A DNA stretch of 64,000 nucleotides from Terricaulis silvestris (lineage in GTDB: Bacteria; Pseudomonadota; Alphaproteobacteria; Caulobacterales; Aquidulcibacteraceae). The notes beneath the pieces were generated by a model. That model was not told where the DNA came from. It worked only from the letters and a program-made list of their open reading frames with translations, and did no database searches. The position numbers and the translations under genes were made by a program. This document shows positions 26,376-34,788 of the stretch, piece by piece. The stretch lies in assembly GCF_009792355.1 (NCBI RefSeq), contig NZ_CP047045.1, positions 2,878,501-2,942,500 on the forward strand. Reading direction: 5' to 3'. The stretch's first letter is position 1; the number at the start of each line of letters is the position of its first letter.

Positions 26376-28637
26376 TTATTCGCCGCCGAAATTGTACCGG
26401 AGCCGAACGCCGTACGTGCGCGGTTCGGCATCGACAACGGCGTTCACAGTCGTCACCGAGTTCTGGAAGTACGGATTCACGTACTCATTGTCGAAGGCGT
26501 TGCGCACCCAGGCCGAAAGATCGACGCTGGAGCCGAAAACCCCGTTCCATTCCGCAGTGAAGTCCACCAAGTCGTGCGCCTCCATCCAGTGAATGGCGGG
26601 ATTGAAGGAGTCGCTTCCGCTATATCGATCTTGGTGGAAGAAGCTCACGCCGACATTCGCCTCCCCGAGTGAAGGATCAATCGGCAAAGTCACGATCGCA
26701 GATGCGCTGGAGATGTTTCGCGGCGCGCGCGAGAACGGGTTTCCGGACAAGTCCACGTTCCCGGGCGGCGGCCCGATGAACTCGAGGAAGTCAGAGTCGG
26801 TGTAGGCGTAGAAGCCGCTGAACTCCAACCAATCCGTTGGCCTCACCAGGAACTCGAGTTCGATACCCTGAATTTCGGCTCGACCCGCATTCCATGTGAC
26901 CGTGGTGGGTGGGACCGTCAACGCCGTCAGCAAGCGCTGAATGTCGGTGTATTCGGCGTGGAAGATCGCGACATTCGTACGCACGAATACACCGCCGATA
27001 TCCCAGTCCGACTTCATCCCGAACTCGTAGTCTGTCACCAATTCCGGCTCAAAAGCGTCCCGCAGCGTGGCCTCCGTGCCGCCGCGCGCACCGAAACCGC
27101 CACTGCGATAGCCGTGGCGCGTCGCCAGGTAGAACATCAAATCGTCGGTCGCCTGATATTGAACCCCCAAATTGTAGGTTGGCTCTTCAAAGCTCGCTTC
27201 GAGGTTCAGCTGGCAGCCGGCGAGGCCTGGGTTGATTTCAGGCGTTGCCGTGTTGTTGTCGTGGTCCACCGTAAAGCGGCACGTCGCGGCGGTGCGATTC
27301 CTGACATAGGCGTCGCGCTCATCATGGTTGAATCGCGCGCCCACTGTCGCCGACAGACCAGCGAGGATGGCATCCAATTCGAAATTGCCCTCCGCGAAGA
27401 TCGCCCAACTGGTGTTGCTCCCGCCAACCCAAGTGTCGCTGAAGGCCGGGAGATCTCGCAGATCCTCGAAGGTTTCCAGGACGCCATCTGCGGCGGGATT
27501 TGCGGCGCCGGCGCCGGAGCCCGCGCTCAACCCTTGATCATCGCCCTTCTCACGGAAATAGAAGCCGCCGAAGATGACATTGCCCCAGTCGTAGTCGAGC
27601 TGAAGCTGGAGTTCGTTCGAGACTTGGTTTTGCTCCGTCACCCGTTGAATCGTCAGATAGAGCACATCGCTGCCGTCGGTGTCCTCCAGCGTGTTATTTT
27701 GCAGCTCCCGATAGCCGGCGATGTTCTTGAACGTCACGTGCTCGTTCAATTCCAGCGTAGAAATATTCTCGAAGCTGAAGACATCGATCTCGCTGCGTGC
27801 GTTGACGAGGCCGCTGCGCGTTTCATGGCGCCCGTGCGCAAATGGCGTGCCGGCGCCCGTGCGATTGTACCCGCCCGTTCCGCCATTGTCGGATGTGGCG
27901 GACATTACCGTGAACAGCGAGTTGAAGCTGTCGGTCGGATGGAAGTCGAAACCGACACGGAAGGCCCGCTCGTCAACGCTATTGATCTCGTTGCCCGTCA
28001 CGAGGTCGGTGATGTAGCCGTCGCTTTGGTTCCACATGCCCGCGACGCGAATGCTTGCGGACCCGTCCAGCGGCACGTTGATGAAGCCTTGCGTTTCGTA
28101 GGTCCCGAAATTGGCGGCGGATTGCGAAATCGCACCTTCGAAGTCGCTGGTGGGCGCCGCAGGCGTCACCAGAATGGCGCCGCCGACAGTGTTGCGGCCG
28201 AACAGCGTGCCCTGAGGCCCGCGTAGCACCTGCACATTCGCCGTATCAAAAAAACCAAGGTTCGCCCCGATGGGGCGTGGCACAGGGACTTCATTCACGT
28301 AGAGCGACACCGACGGATCCGACAGCATTGTCAGATCTTGCTGGCTCAATCCCCGGATCGTGAACACGGGCGTCGAACGACCCGAGCCGAGCCCATTGCT
28401 GACTACGAGGTTCGGCACCGAGCCGTTCAGGTCCATGATGTTGGTAATGCCTTCGCGCTCAATCTGCTCAGCGCCGAGGGCTGACACCGCGAGCGGGACA
28501 TCTTGGATGTTTTCCTCGCGACGCCGGGCTGTAACGACGATTTCGCCTTCTGTTGTTTGGGCTTCGGCGATGGCGGGGGCCGCCAGGCTCAAAACCGTTG
28601 TCGCCCACAAGAGCGCTCGCTTCGCACCAATCTTCAT
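26376..28637 (-). CDS. TonB-dependent outer-membrane receptor
   Basis: A 753-residue outer-membrane receptor. Signal peptide at 1-27 (MKIGAKRALLWATTVLSLAAPAIAEAQ), TonB-box-like EIVVTARRREENIQDVPLAVSAL directly after it, plug domain to about residue 160 (VQVLRGPQGTLFGRNTVGGAI), then a beta-barrel ending YGVRLRYNFGGE. The style (VVTARRREENIQDVPLAV) is that of sphingomonad/caulobacter receptors used for uptake of hydrophobic carbon sources rather than siderophores. GGGAGG lies 11 bp before the ATG. Divergent from the ligase module at 28799, and upstream of the sulfatase, so it may import a sulfated or hydrophobic substrate. Confidence 0.93.
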   Translation of the reverse strand: MKIGAKRALLWATTVLSLAAPAIAEAQTTEGEIVVTARRREENIQDVPLAVSALGAEQIEREGITNIMDLNGSVPNLVVSNGLGSGRSTPVFTIRGLSQQDLTMLSDPSVSLYVNEVPVPRPIGANLGFFDTANVQVLRGPQGTLFGRNTVGGAILVTPAAPTSDFEGAISQSAANFGTYETQGFINVPLDGSASIRVAGMWNQSDGYITDLVTGNEINSVDERAFRVGFDFHPTDSFNSLFTVMSATSDNGGTGGYNRTGAGTPFAHGRHETRSGLVNARSEIDVFSFENISTLELNEHVTFKNIAGYRELQNNTLEDTDGSDVLYLTIQRVTEQNQVSNELQLQLDYDWGNVIFGGFYFREKGDDQGLSAGSGAGAANPAADGVLETFEDLRDLPAFSDTWVGGSNTSWAIFAEGNFELDAILAGLSATVGARFNHDERDAYVRNRTAATCRFTVDHDNNTATPEINPGLAGCQLNLEASFEEPTYNLGVQYQATDDLMFYLATRHGYRSGGFGARGGTEATLRDAFEPELVTDYEFGMKSDWDIGGVFVRTNVAIFHAEYTDIQRLLTALTVPPTTVTWNAGRAEIQGIELEFLVRPTDWLEFSGFYAYTDSDFLEFIGPPPGNVDLSGNPFSRAPRNISSASAIVTLPIDPSLGEANVGVSFFHQDRYSGSDSFNPAIHWMEAHDLVDFTAEWNGVFGSSVDLSAWVRNAFDNEYVNPYFQNSVTTVNAVVDAEPRTYGVRLRYNFGGE

Positions 28638-28667
28638 AACCGTACTACCTCCCCTGAGCCCGGCTAG

Positions 28668-28682
28668 GTCCGTTTTTCGAAC
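28668..28682. promoter_or_regulatory. candidate operator, GTCCG-TTTTT-CGAAC
   Basis: An imperfect 15-bp inverted repeat, 31 bp upstream of the TonB receptor start codon and inside the divergent region with the ligase module. On the receptor strand it reads GTTCGAAAAACGGAC. A near copy with a 6-bp spacer lies upstream of the amidohydrolase at 42872. The layout resembles the GTTCG-N5-CGAAC type of site known for IclR-family PcaR/PcaU regulators; an IclR gene is at 38291. Confidence 0.5.
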
Positions 28683-28798
28683 GCTGTATGTAATTCCGTG
28701 GCGAGTGTGACGCTCTTCTTTGCGGCGGCGGTTTTCAATATGCCCTGCTTCGTTATCGCCGGTGCGATGTATGCCCTGATCGCCCTTGGCCTTTTCTG

Positions 28799-30136
28799 GT
28801 GTCGCTTGGAGAACACAAAAGGCACCCGACTGAAGGACGCAAACCCTTGGACCGCAGATACTTCGATCCAATCGAGACGGCACCAAGATCGGAGATCGAT
28901 CGCGTTCAAGAAGAGCGCCTCATCGAGCAGGTGGGGCATGTATATGAGAGATCACCGCTCATTCGGCGGGAGTGGGACAAGGCCGGCGTTACGCCCAACG
29001 ACATTCGCTCCATAAGCGATTTCAAGCGCCTCGCGCCGTTCATCGAAAAGGCGACGATCCAGAATTTCCGCGCCGAGACCGGCGACCCGATGGGCGGCGT
29101 GCTCGCCGGCCCTCTTTCAGAAGTGGCGCTCTACGGGACCAGTTCGGGCACCACAGGTGATCCCACCTTGTTCGCGGAGAGCTGGACCGCGCGCGGCGAA
29201 ATGATCTTTACAGCGCGAGATATCTGGGAAACCGGTCTGCGTCCTGGCGATCACCTGATCGATGTCCAGATGGTCATCCGCTCGATCGGGCGGCTCTACT
29301 TTCTAGACATGGGCGCCACGCCAATCTTCTTTCATCACGACGCCAGCGATGTGCCGCGCCTGATTCAAGCGTGTCTCAAATACCGCCCGAGCTGGATGTT
29401 TCACATCAGCTCGCCGCTCATCTACGCGCTCGAACGCCTCGAAGCCGAAACGAAAGTGGATCTTCGCGACGTCTTCTCTTCGTTCAAGGGCGTCATCTAT
29501 GGCGGCGAGCCGATGGGCCGGCACAACAAGGAATTGATGAAGCGCTGGGGCGTCCCTGTATTCGAATTCACCAGCCTCGGCGACTGCGGCACCGCATGGG
29601 AATGCCAAGCGCGCGACGGCTTCCACGCATGGGAAGATCTCGTCGTCTTCGAAGTTGTCGATCCCGAAACGGGCGATCCCGTCCCATCTGGCGGGCGCGG
29701 CGAGATGGTATGCACCGCCCTCGTCGACAAGGTCGATCCGCTCATCCGCTTCCGTTCGGGTGATCTCGTGCGCTGGACGAATGAACCGTGCGCGTGCGGC
29801 CGCACGCATGCGCGCTACTGGCCACTCGGACGCGCAGGCGACGAACTGATCGTCGATGGCCGTAGTGTGATGCCGGCGGACGTCTGGAGCGCGGTCGAAA
29901 GCGTGCCCGAAACCGCATCCGGCCTCTTCCAGATCATTCGCCCGCAACGCGAAGTGTCAGAGCTGAAACTGCGCGTTGGCTACGACGGCGCGCCGGACAT
30001 GGCTGATCTCGCGCGCCGCGTCGCGGACGCGGTGGAGAAGAATACCGGACTTCGCCCGAGCGTCGAACTGATGCCCAACACGGAAATCGTGAAGTTCGGG
30101 CCGCCCCATAAGATTCCACGGACGGCGAAGCAATGA
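28799..30136 (+). CDS. PaaK-like adenylate-forming CoA ligase
   Basis: A 445-residue enzyme of the phenylacetate-CoA ligase branch. Motifs: GTSSGTTGDPTLFAES (P-loop) near residue 113, YGGEPMGRHNKEL near 237, FTSLGDCGTAWECQ near 258, RFRSGDLVRW near 318, and CACGRTHARYWPLGRAGDELIVDG near 330. It would activate an organic acid to its CoA ester as entry to the following module: unknown protein (4-bp overlap), kinase, acyl-CoA dehydrogenase, two SDRs. The GTG at 28799 is the best start I can find; other starts downstream are possible. Confidence 0.85.
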   Translation: MSLGEHKRHPTEGRKPLDRRYFDPIETAPRSEIDRVQEERLIEQVGHVYERSPLIRREWDKAGVTPNDIRSISDFKRLAPFIEKATIQNFRAETGDPMGGVLAGPLSEVALYGTSSGTTGDPTLFAESWTARGEMIFTARDIWETGLRPGDHLIDVQMVIRSIGRLYFLDMGATPIFFHHDASDVPRLIQACLKYRPSWMFHISSPLIYALERLEAETKVDLRDVFSSFKGVIYGGEPMGRHNKELMKRWGVPVFEFTSLGDCGTAWECQARDGFHAWEDLVVFEVVDPETGDPVPSGGRGEMVCTALVDKVDPLIRFRSGDLVRWTNEPCACGRTHARYWPLGRAGDELIVDGRSVMPADVWSAVESVPETASGLFQIIRPQREVSELKLRVGYDGAPDMADLARRVADAVEKNTGLRPSVELMPNTEIVKFGPPHKIPRTAKQ

Positions 30137-30906
30137 GTCAAACTTCTCATTTCGGTCTGCTCGGCGGCGCGCCGAGCAATGCGAGCGCCGAGACGCTGAA
30201 ATTGCTCGAAGGCTATAATCGCGGCCATCGCAAAAACCCCGTGGTGGAAGGCGCTTCCAATACTTGGGGCATCGGTTGTGCTGTGATGGCGGACGGCCCA
30301 ATCGACTATCCGATCTCGTGGACCGACATCATCGCCGATGAAGCGTGGGCCAACAGCATGCTGGGCGACGCCGACGTGCAAGCCGGCGATTTCGTGTTTT
30401 TCTCCTACATCTATCCGCAGTCGGGACACACTTGGCCTTGGCTCAAGTCCGGCTTTGATCGTGGCGCAAAGCTCGCCACCGGAATGCCCACGCAATGGGA
30501 CGCGTATCGGCTCGAAATGTATTGCCGGTTGTTTCCGATGAAGCTGATCTTCGGCTTGATGCCGGAAGCGTTGGACGGCCTCGAAGGCGCGGGCCACAAG
30601 CCCACGACGGTGTTCGGGAAGGTTCAGCGCATCATCGCCGTTGGCTCGGCGTGGGAGCGCTTGAGCGCCGCAGGCCTGAAGCCGTGGAAGCTTCACTGGC
30701 TCGGACCAATCATCGCTGTCGACCCGTGCGATGGCCGCGGCGCCCGCTTCGATCATGCGCAATGGACGCTTGAGGACGACAACGGTCGGCTGCTGATCTC
30801 AAACAAAAGGCCGCGCGAAGCGTCGCTCACGCGTGCAGCGCTCGCCACGCGCGGACGCGTCGAGACGGTGGATGGCGAACCGCGTTTGTTCGTAACGGAG
30901 AGCTGA
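30133..30906 (+). CDS. uncharacterised protein, possible truncated ligase-fold partner
   Basis: A 257-residue protein I do not recognise with certainty. By eye, the stretch AGDFVFFSYIYPQSGHTWPWLKSGFDRGAKLATGMP (near 85), then LMPEALDGLE (near 138) and FGKVQRIIAVGSAWERL (near 160), follows the order of the central domain of the PaaK-like ligase encoded just upstream (PGDHLIDVQM, IYALERLE, FKGVIYGGEPMGRH). It lacks a P-loop and the C-terminal lid domain. It might be a non-catalytic subunit or CoA-carrier partner of that ligase. Both its ends overlap neighbouring genes (ATGA and TGATG), so it is part of one translational chain. Confidence 0.6.
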   Translation: MSQTSHFGLLGGAPSNASAETLKLLEGYNRGHRKNPVVEGASNTWGIGCAVMADGPIDYPISWTDIIADEAWANSMLGDADVQAGDFVFFSYIYPQSGHTWPWLKSGFDRGAKLATGMPTQWDAYRLEMYCRLFPMKLIFGLMPEALDGLEGAGHKPTTVFGKVQRIIAVGSAWERLSAAGLKPWKLHWLGPIIAVDPCDGRGARFDHAQWTLEDDNGRLLISNKRPREASLTRAALATRGRVETVDGEPRLFVTES

Positions 30907-31961
30907 TGGCCGAGGCGGATGCATCGGTCTTCGATCCCGTTCGCTTTGCGGTGTGGGCTGATGCGAACTTGCCGGGTCTCGGCCAAGGCTCGGTTTCCAG
31001 CACGATCCTCGCCGGCGGCGCCAGCAATATCGTCCTTTGCATCGCACGCGACGGTGCGCCTATGGTGCTACGCCGCCCGCCGCGCACGCCGCGCCCGGAT
31101 AGCTCCAAGATCATAGCACGCGAAGCGCAAGTGCTGGCGGCGCTAAAGCCGGCTGACGTGCCGCACCCGGAATTCCAGATTTATTGCGAAGACTCATCTG
31201 TGATCGGGGCGCCGTTTTATGTGATGGCGATGGTGGACGGGTTTTTGGGCTACCCGCTTGAGAACTTACCAGCGCCCTATGACCGACCGGGCGAGGCCCG
31301 ACGCTCTCTCGCGTTCGCGCTTGTCGAAGGCATCGCGCGTTTGGCCAACGTCGACTACCAAGCCGTCGGCCTAGAGGGCTTCGGCAAGCCGGAAGGCTTC
31401 CTTGAGCGCCAAGCCACGCGTTGGATGTCTCAACTCGCTTCTTACAAGGAAAGCGAAGGCTACGAGCAGCGCGACATTCCCGGGCTCGCTTATGTCGCCG
31501 ACTGGCTCAAGGCCAACACGCCGCCGATGTCCAAGCCCGGAATCATTCACGGCGACTACAGCTTAGCCAACGCGATGTTTCATCACGGCGCGCCCGCGCG
31601 CCTGGCGGCGATGATCGACTGGGAGCTGGCGACGATCGGCGATCCGCTGCTGGATCTCGGTTGGGTGCTCTACGCCTATCGCGGACGTGATGAACGTACC
31701 CCGCCCTCTGGCTATTTCGACCCGACGGACTTCCCCTACCGCGAAGACTTGGCGGAGTATTACGCCGAACGCACCGGCCGATCGCTCGATCACCTCACCT
31801 ATTACATGGTGCTCGCGCAGTTCAAACTTGGTGTGATCATGGAGCGCCAATACGCGCGCATCCTGAACGGCCGACAAAGCATCGAAGTCGCCGGAGACGC
31901 CGGCGCCTTCGTGGTGCGGCTCATTGGGAAAGCGCACGCGATGGCGCGAGGCGAAGCGTAG
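30906..31961 (+). CDS. APH-type phosphotransferase (LvaA/ACAD10-11 kinase-like)
   Basis: A 351-residue aminoglycoside-phosphotransferase-fold kinase of the group linked to acyl-CoA metabolism. Glycine-rich GGASNIVLCI near residue 36, the catalytic loop IHGDYSLANAMF with His215, Asp217 and Asn222, and the metal motif IDWELATIGDPLLDLG with Asp238 are intact. In the lva pathway and in the mammalian ACAD10/ACAD11 fusions such a kinase phosphorylates the hydroxyl of 4-hydroxyacyl-CoAs so that an acyl-CoA dehydrogenase domain can eliminate phosphate. The next gene, 11 bp on, is exactly such a dehydrogenase. Confidence 0.88.
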   Translation: MAEADASVFDPVRFAVWADANLPGLGQGSVSSTILAGGASNIVLCIARDGAPMVLRRPPRTPRPDSSKIIAREAQVLAALKPADVPHPEFQIYCEDSSVIGAPFYVMAMVDGFLGYPLENLPAPYDRPGEARRSLAFALVEGIARLANVDYQAVGLEGFGKPEGFLERQATRWMSQLASYKESEGYEQRDIPGLAYVADWLKANTPPMSKPGIIHGDYSLANAMFHHGAPARLAAMIDWELATIGDPLLDLGWVLYAYRGRDERTPPSGYFDPTDFPYREDLAEYYAERTGRSLDHLTYYMVLAQFKLGVIMERQYARILNGRQSIEVAGDAGAFVVRLIGKAHAMARGEA

Positions 31962-31972
31962 AAAGCAAAGCA

Positions 31973-33259
31973 ATGATCGACTTCTCGCTCGATGCCGAAT
32001 TCCAAACGAAAGTGGATTGGGCGCGAGAGTTCGTGCGCACGAAGGTCGAGCCTCTCGACCATCTCTGGCCCGAGCCGACCGCGCCCTATGATCGTTCGCT
32101 GACGAAAGCACGCGCCATCCTCAAGCCACTTCAGGACGAGGTTCGCCGCCAGGGCTTGTGGGCCTGCCATCTCGATCACGAACTTGGCGGCCCCGGCTAC
32201 GGCCAAGTGAAGCTCACCTACATCAACGAAATCCTCGGCCGCACCAACTGGGGTCCCGTCGTGTTCGGGTGCCAAGGGCCCGACAGTGGCAACTCCGAAA
32301 TCCTCGCGCGCTTCGGCACGCCGGAGCAGAAGGAACGCTGGCTCAAACCGCTGCTCGATGGGAAAGTCTATTCTTGCTTCTCGATGACCGAGCCCACGGG
32401 CGGCGCTGATCCCACTTTGTTCGTGTGCAGCGCTACGCAGGACGGCGACGACTACGTTATCGACGGCGAGAAATGGTATTCCTCGCATGCCAACTTGTGC
32501 GACTTCCTGATCGTGATGGCGGTGACCGATCCGCAAGCGCCGCCTTATGAGCGCGCCAGCATGTTCATCGTGCCGGCTGATTCACCAGGCATCGAGTTCG
32601 TGCGCGAGACAGGCGTCTTCACAGAGCCGCTCGGCGCCAAAGGCGGTCACCCGTACGTCCGATACAAAGGGGTTCGCGTGCCCAAGACTGCGATGCTCGG
32701 GCCACGCGGTCAGGGCTTCAAGGTCGCGCAGTCGCGGCTCGGCGGCGGACGCATCCATCACGCCATGCGCACGATCGGCCTCGTACAAAAGTGCCTCGAC
32801 ATGATGGGCGAGCGTGCGCAAAGCCGCCTACTACGCAAGGGTCCGCTCGCCGACATCCAAGGCGTTCAGTACGACATCGGCGATACCTGGATCGCGTTGC
32901 AGCAGTTTCGTCTGCACGTGCTCTACGTGGCCTGGCTTGTTGACCAAGGCCGCGAAGACGACCTTCGCCTGGCAATCTCCGGCCTGAAGGTGGCGACGGC
33001 CAACATCTCGAAGGATGTGGTCTGGCGGGCGATGCACCTGCACGGCTCGCTCGGCGTGTCGAACGAAATGCCGTTCGCGCACATGCTGATGACGGCGGCG
33101 ATGCTTGGACTCGCCGATGGGCCCACGGAAATCCATCGCTCCGTTGTTGGACGTCTGGTTGCGCGTCAGTACGCCCCCGCCAGCGGTCCAAACCCAAGCG
33201 AGCATCTGCCGACACGCCGCGCCGAAGCGCTGCGCACCCATCCCGACGCGCTGGATTGA
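31973..33259 (+). CDS. acyl-CoA dehydrogenase family protein (ACAD11/LvaC-like)
   Basis: A 428-residue FAD-dependent acyl-CoA dehydrogenase fold protein. CFSMTEPTGGADPT near residue 137 is the FAD/substrate loop (usual TEPxxGSD), followed by VIDGEKWYSSHANLCDF near 160, and the C-terminal HGSLGVSNEMP and LADGPTEIHRSVVGRLVAR near 380. The DGPTEIHR-type ending is seen in the ACAD10/11-like branch. Together with the preceding kinase it could convert a phosphorylated hydroxyacyl-CoA to an enoyl-CoA. Second in function, fourth in order in a five- to six-gene operon. Confidence 0.9.
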   Translation: MIDFSLDAEFQTKVDWAREFVRTKVEPLDHLWPEPTAPYDRSLTKARAILKPLQDEVRRQGLWACHLDHELGGPGYGQVKLTYINEILGRTNWGPVVFGCQGPDSGNSEILARFGTPEQKERWLKPLLDGKVYSCFSMTEPTGGADPTLFVCSATQDGDDYVIDGEKWYSSHANLCDFLIVMAVTDPQAPPYERASMFIVPADSPGIEFVRETGVFTEPLGAKGGHPYVRYKGVRVPKTAMLGPRGQGFKVAQSRLGGGRIHHAMRTIGLVQKCLDMMGERAQSRLLRKGPLADIQGVQYDIGDTWIALQQFRLHVLYVAWLVDQGREDDLRLAISGLKVATANISKDVVWRAMHLHGSLGVSNEMPFAHMLMTAAMLGLADGPTEIHRSVVGRLVARQYAPASGPNPSEHLPTRRAEALRTHPDALD

Positions 33260-33262
33260 GCC

Positions 33263-34021
33263 ATGAGTTACTCGATCGATCTCACCGGCAAAATCGCGCT
33301 CGTCACCGGCGGCAGCCGCGGTCTGGGTAAATCGATAGCACTAGGCCTCGCTCGAGCTGGCGCTGATGTCATCGTCTCGAGCCGAAAGCAGGAGGCTTGC
33401 GCCGAAGTCGCCAAGGAGATCGAAGCGCTGGGGCGACGCGCCTTACCGGTCGCCGCGCATGTTGGCCGGTGGGAAGATATCACGCACCTGGTCGATGCCA
33501 GCTACGCCACCTTCGGCCGTATCGACGTCCTCGTGAACAATGCCGGCATGTCACCGCTTGCCCCGTCGAGCGTCGAGACGAGCGAAGACTTGTTCGACAA
33601 GATCGTCGGCGTGAATTTCAAAGGGCCGTTTCGGCTGACCGCGCTGGTTGGCTCACGCATGGCGGCCGGCGACGGCGGCAGCATCATCAACGTCAGCAGC
33701 ATCGGCGCGCTGAAGCCCAACCCGACCGTCACACCGTATTCCGGCGCCAAAGCCGCGCTGAACGCCATCTCGCTCGCCTTCGCGCAGGAATATGCGCCGA
33801 AGGTGCGCGTCAACGTCATCTCTCCCGGCGGCTTCCTGACGGAGGTCGCGAAAGGCTGGGCTACAGACGAGGAAGCACGCGCGGCCACGGCGCTCTCGCG
33901 TTGGGGCGAGCCGCAAGAGATCGTCGGCACGGTTCTCTATCTCGCCAGCGACGCCTCTTCCTACACGACTGGCGCGAACATCCGTGTCGACGGCGGCGCG
34001 TTTTGGGATCGAAAGCCATGA
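33263..34021 (+). CDS. short-chain dehydrogenase/reductase
   Basis: A 252-residue canonical SDR: TGGSRGLGKS near residue 15, NNAG at 92-95, Ser145/146, Tyr159/Lys163 (YSGAK), and IRVDGGAFWDRKP at the end. It follows the acyl-CoA dehydrogenase by 3 bp, and its TGA overlaps the ATG of the next SDR (ATGA). In the lva analogy this would be the 3-hydroxyacyl-CoA dehydrogenase step (LvaD), but which of the two SDRs fills it cannot be told. Confidence 0.9.
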   Translation: MSYSIDLTGKIALVTGGSRGLGKSIALGLARAGADVIVSSRKQEACAEVAKEIEALGRRALPVAAHVGRWEDITHLVDASYATFGRIDVLVNNAGMSPLAPSSVETSEDLFDKIVGVNFKGPFRLTALVGSRMAAGDGGSIINVSSIGALKPNPTVTPYSGAKAALNAISLAFAQEYAPKVRVNVISPGGFLTEVAKGWATDEEARAATALSRWGEPQEIVGTVLYLASDASSYTTGANIRVDGGAFWDRKP

Positions 34022-34788
34022 GACTGGCCGGAAAAATCGCCGCGATCACCGGCGGCGCCGGCGGCATCGGCCTCGCCATCGCTCGGCGCTACGCGGCGGA
34101 AGGCGCACACGCCGTCATTCTCGATCTGCTGGAGGAGAACGGCGAGCGCGAAGCGGCCGCCATCCGCGAAGCAGGTGGCCGCGCCACGTTCCTGACCCTC
34201 GACGCCGCCGACGAGGCCGCGGTGAATGCGACCATCGCACAGATCGAGGCGTCGATCGGACCGATCGACATTCTGGTTTGCTCCGCCGGCATTTCCGGCG
34301 CGCCCGGTCCGTTCTACAAAACCGACAAAGCCGAGTTCGAACGAACGTTGCGCATCAACCTGATCGGCCCGTTTCTCATCGGCAAAGCCGTTGCGGCGCG
34401 CATGGTCGAGGCAAAGCGCAAAGGCTCGATCATCAACATATCGTCAGTAGGCGGGCAGTTGGGCGTGGCGGAGTCCTGGCCCTACTGCACCAGCAAAGCC
34501 GGCCTCGACATGCTGACCAAGACGATGGCCTTGGCGCTGGCGCCGCACGGCATCCGCGTCAACGCTATCGGCCCTGGCCCAACAGAATCGCCAATGACCG
34601 CGCATCTCCCAGAGGCGGCGCGCGACACGATGATCTCGCGCACGCCGCTTGGGCGTTTCGGCACGACCGAGGAAATGGCTGGCGTCGCACTCTTTCTGGC
34701 GACGGACGATGCGGGTTTCGTCACTGGCCAAACCATCTACGCCGACGGCGGCCGCCTGGCGCTGAACTACGTGATGCCGAAGCCCTAG
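34018..34788 (+). CDS. short-chain dehydrogenase/reductase
   Basis: A 256-residue canonical SDR: TGGAGGIGLA at 11-20, CSAG in place of NNAG, Ser142/143, Tyr156/Lys160 (YCTSK), and GQTIYADGGRLALNYVMP at the end. The frame is open far upstream, but the ATG at 34018, inside the stop of the previous gene, gives the conserved N-terminus MRLAGKIAAITGG. Its stop (TAG within CTAG) overlaps the stop of the convergent SDR gene by 4 bp. Confidence 0.9.
   Translation: MRLAGKIAAITGGAGGIGLAIARRYAAEGAHAVILDLLEENGEREAAAIREAGGRATFLTLDAADEAAVNATIAQIEASIGPIDILVCSAGISGAPGPFYKTDKAEFERTLRINLIGPFLIGKAVAARMVEAKRKGSIINISSVGGQLGVAESWPYCTSKAGLDMLTKTMALALAPHGIRVNAIGPGPTESPMTAHLPEAARDTMISRTPLGRFGTTEEMAGVALFLATDDAGFVTGQTIYADGGRLALNYVMPKP

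Noticed and set aside
26958-28226. 422-codon open frame on the plus strand opposite the TonB receptor
   Set aside because: Composition is that of an antisense shadow in GC-rich DNA: no domain, no ribosome-binding site, and the receptor on the other strand has all family motifs.
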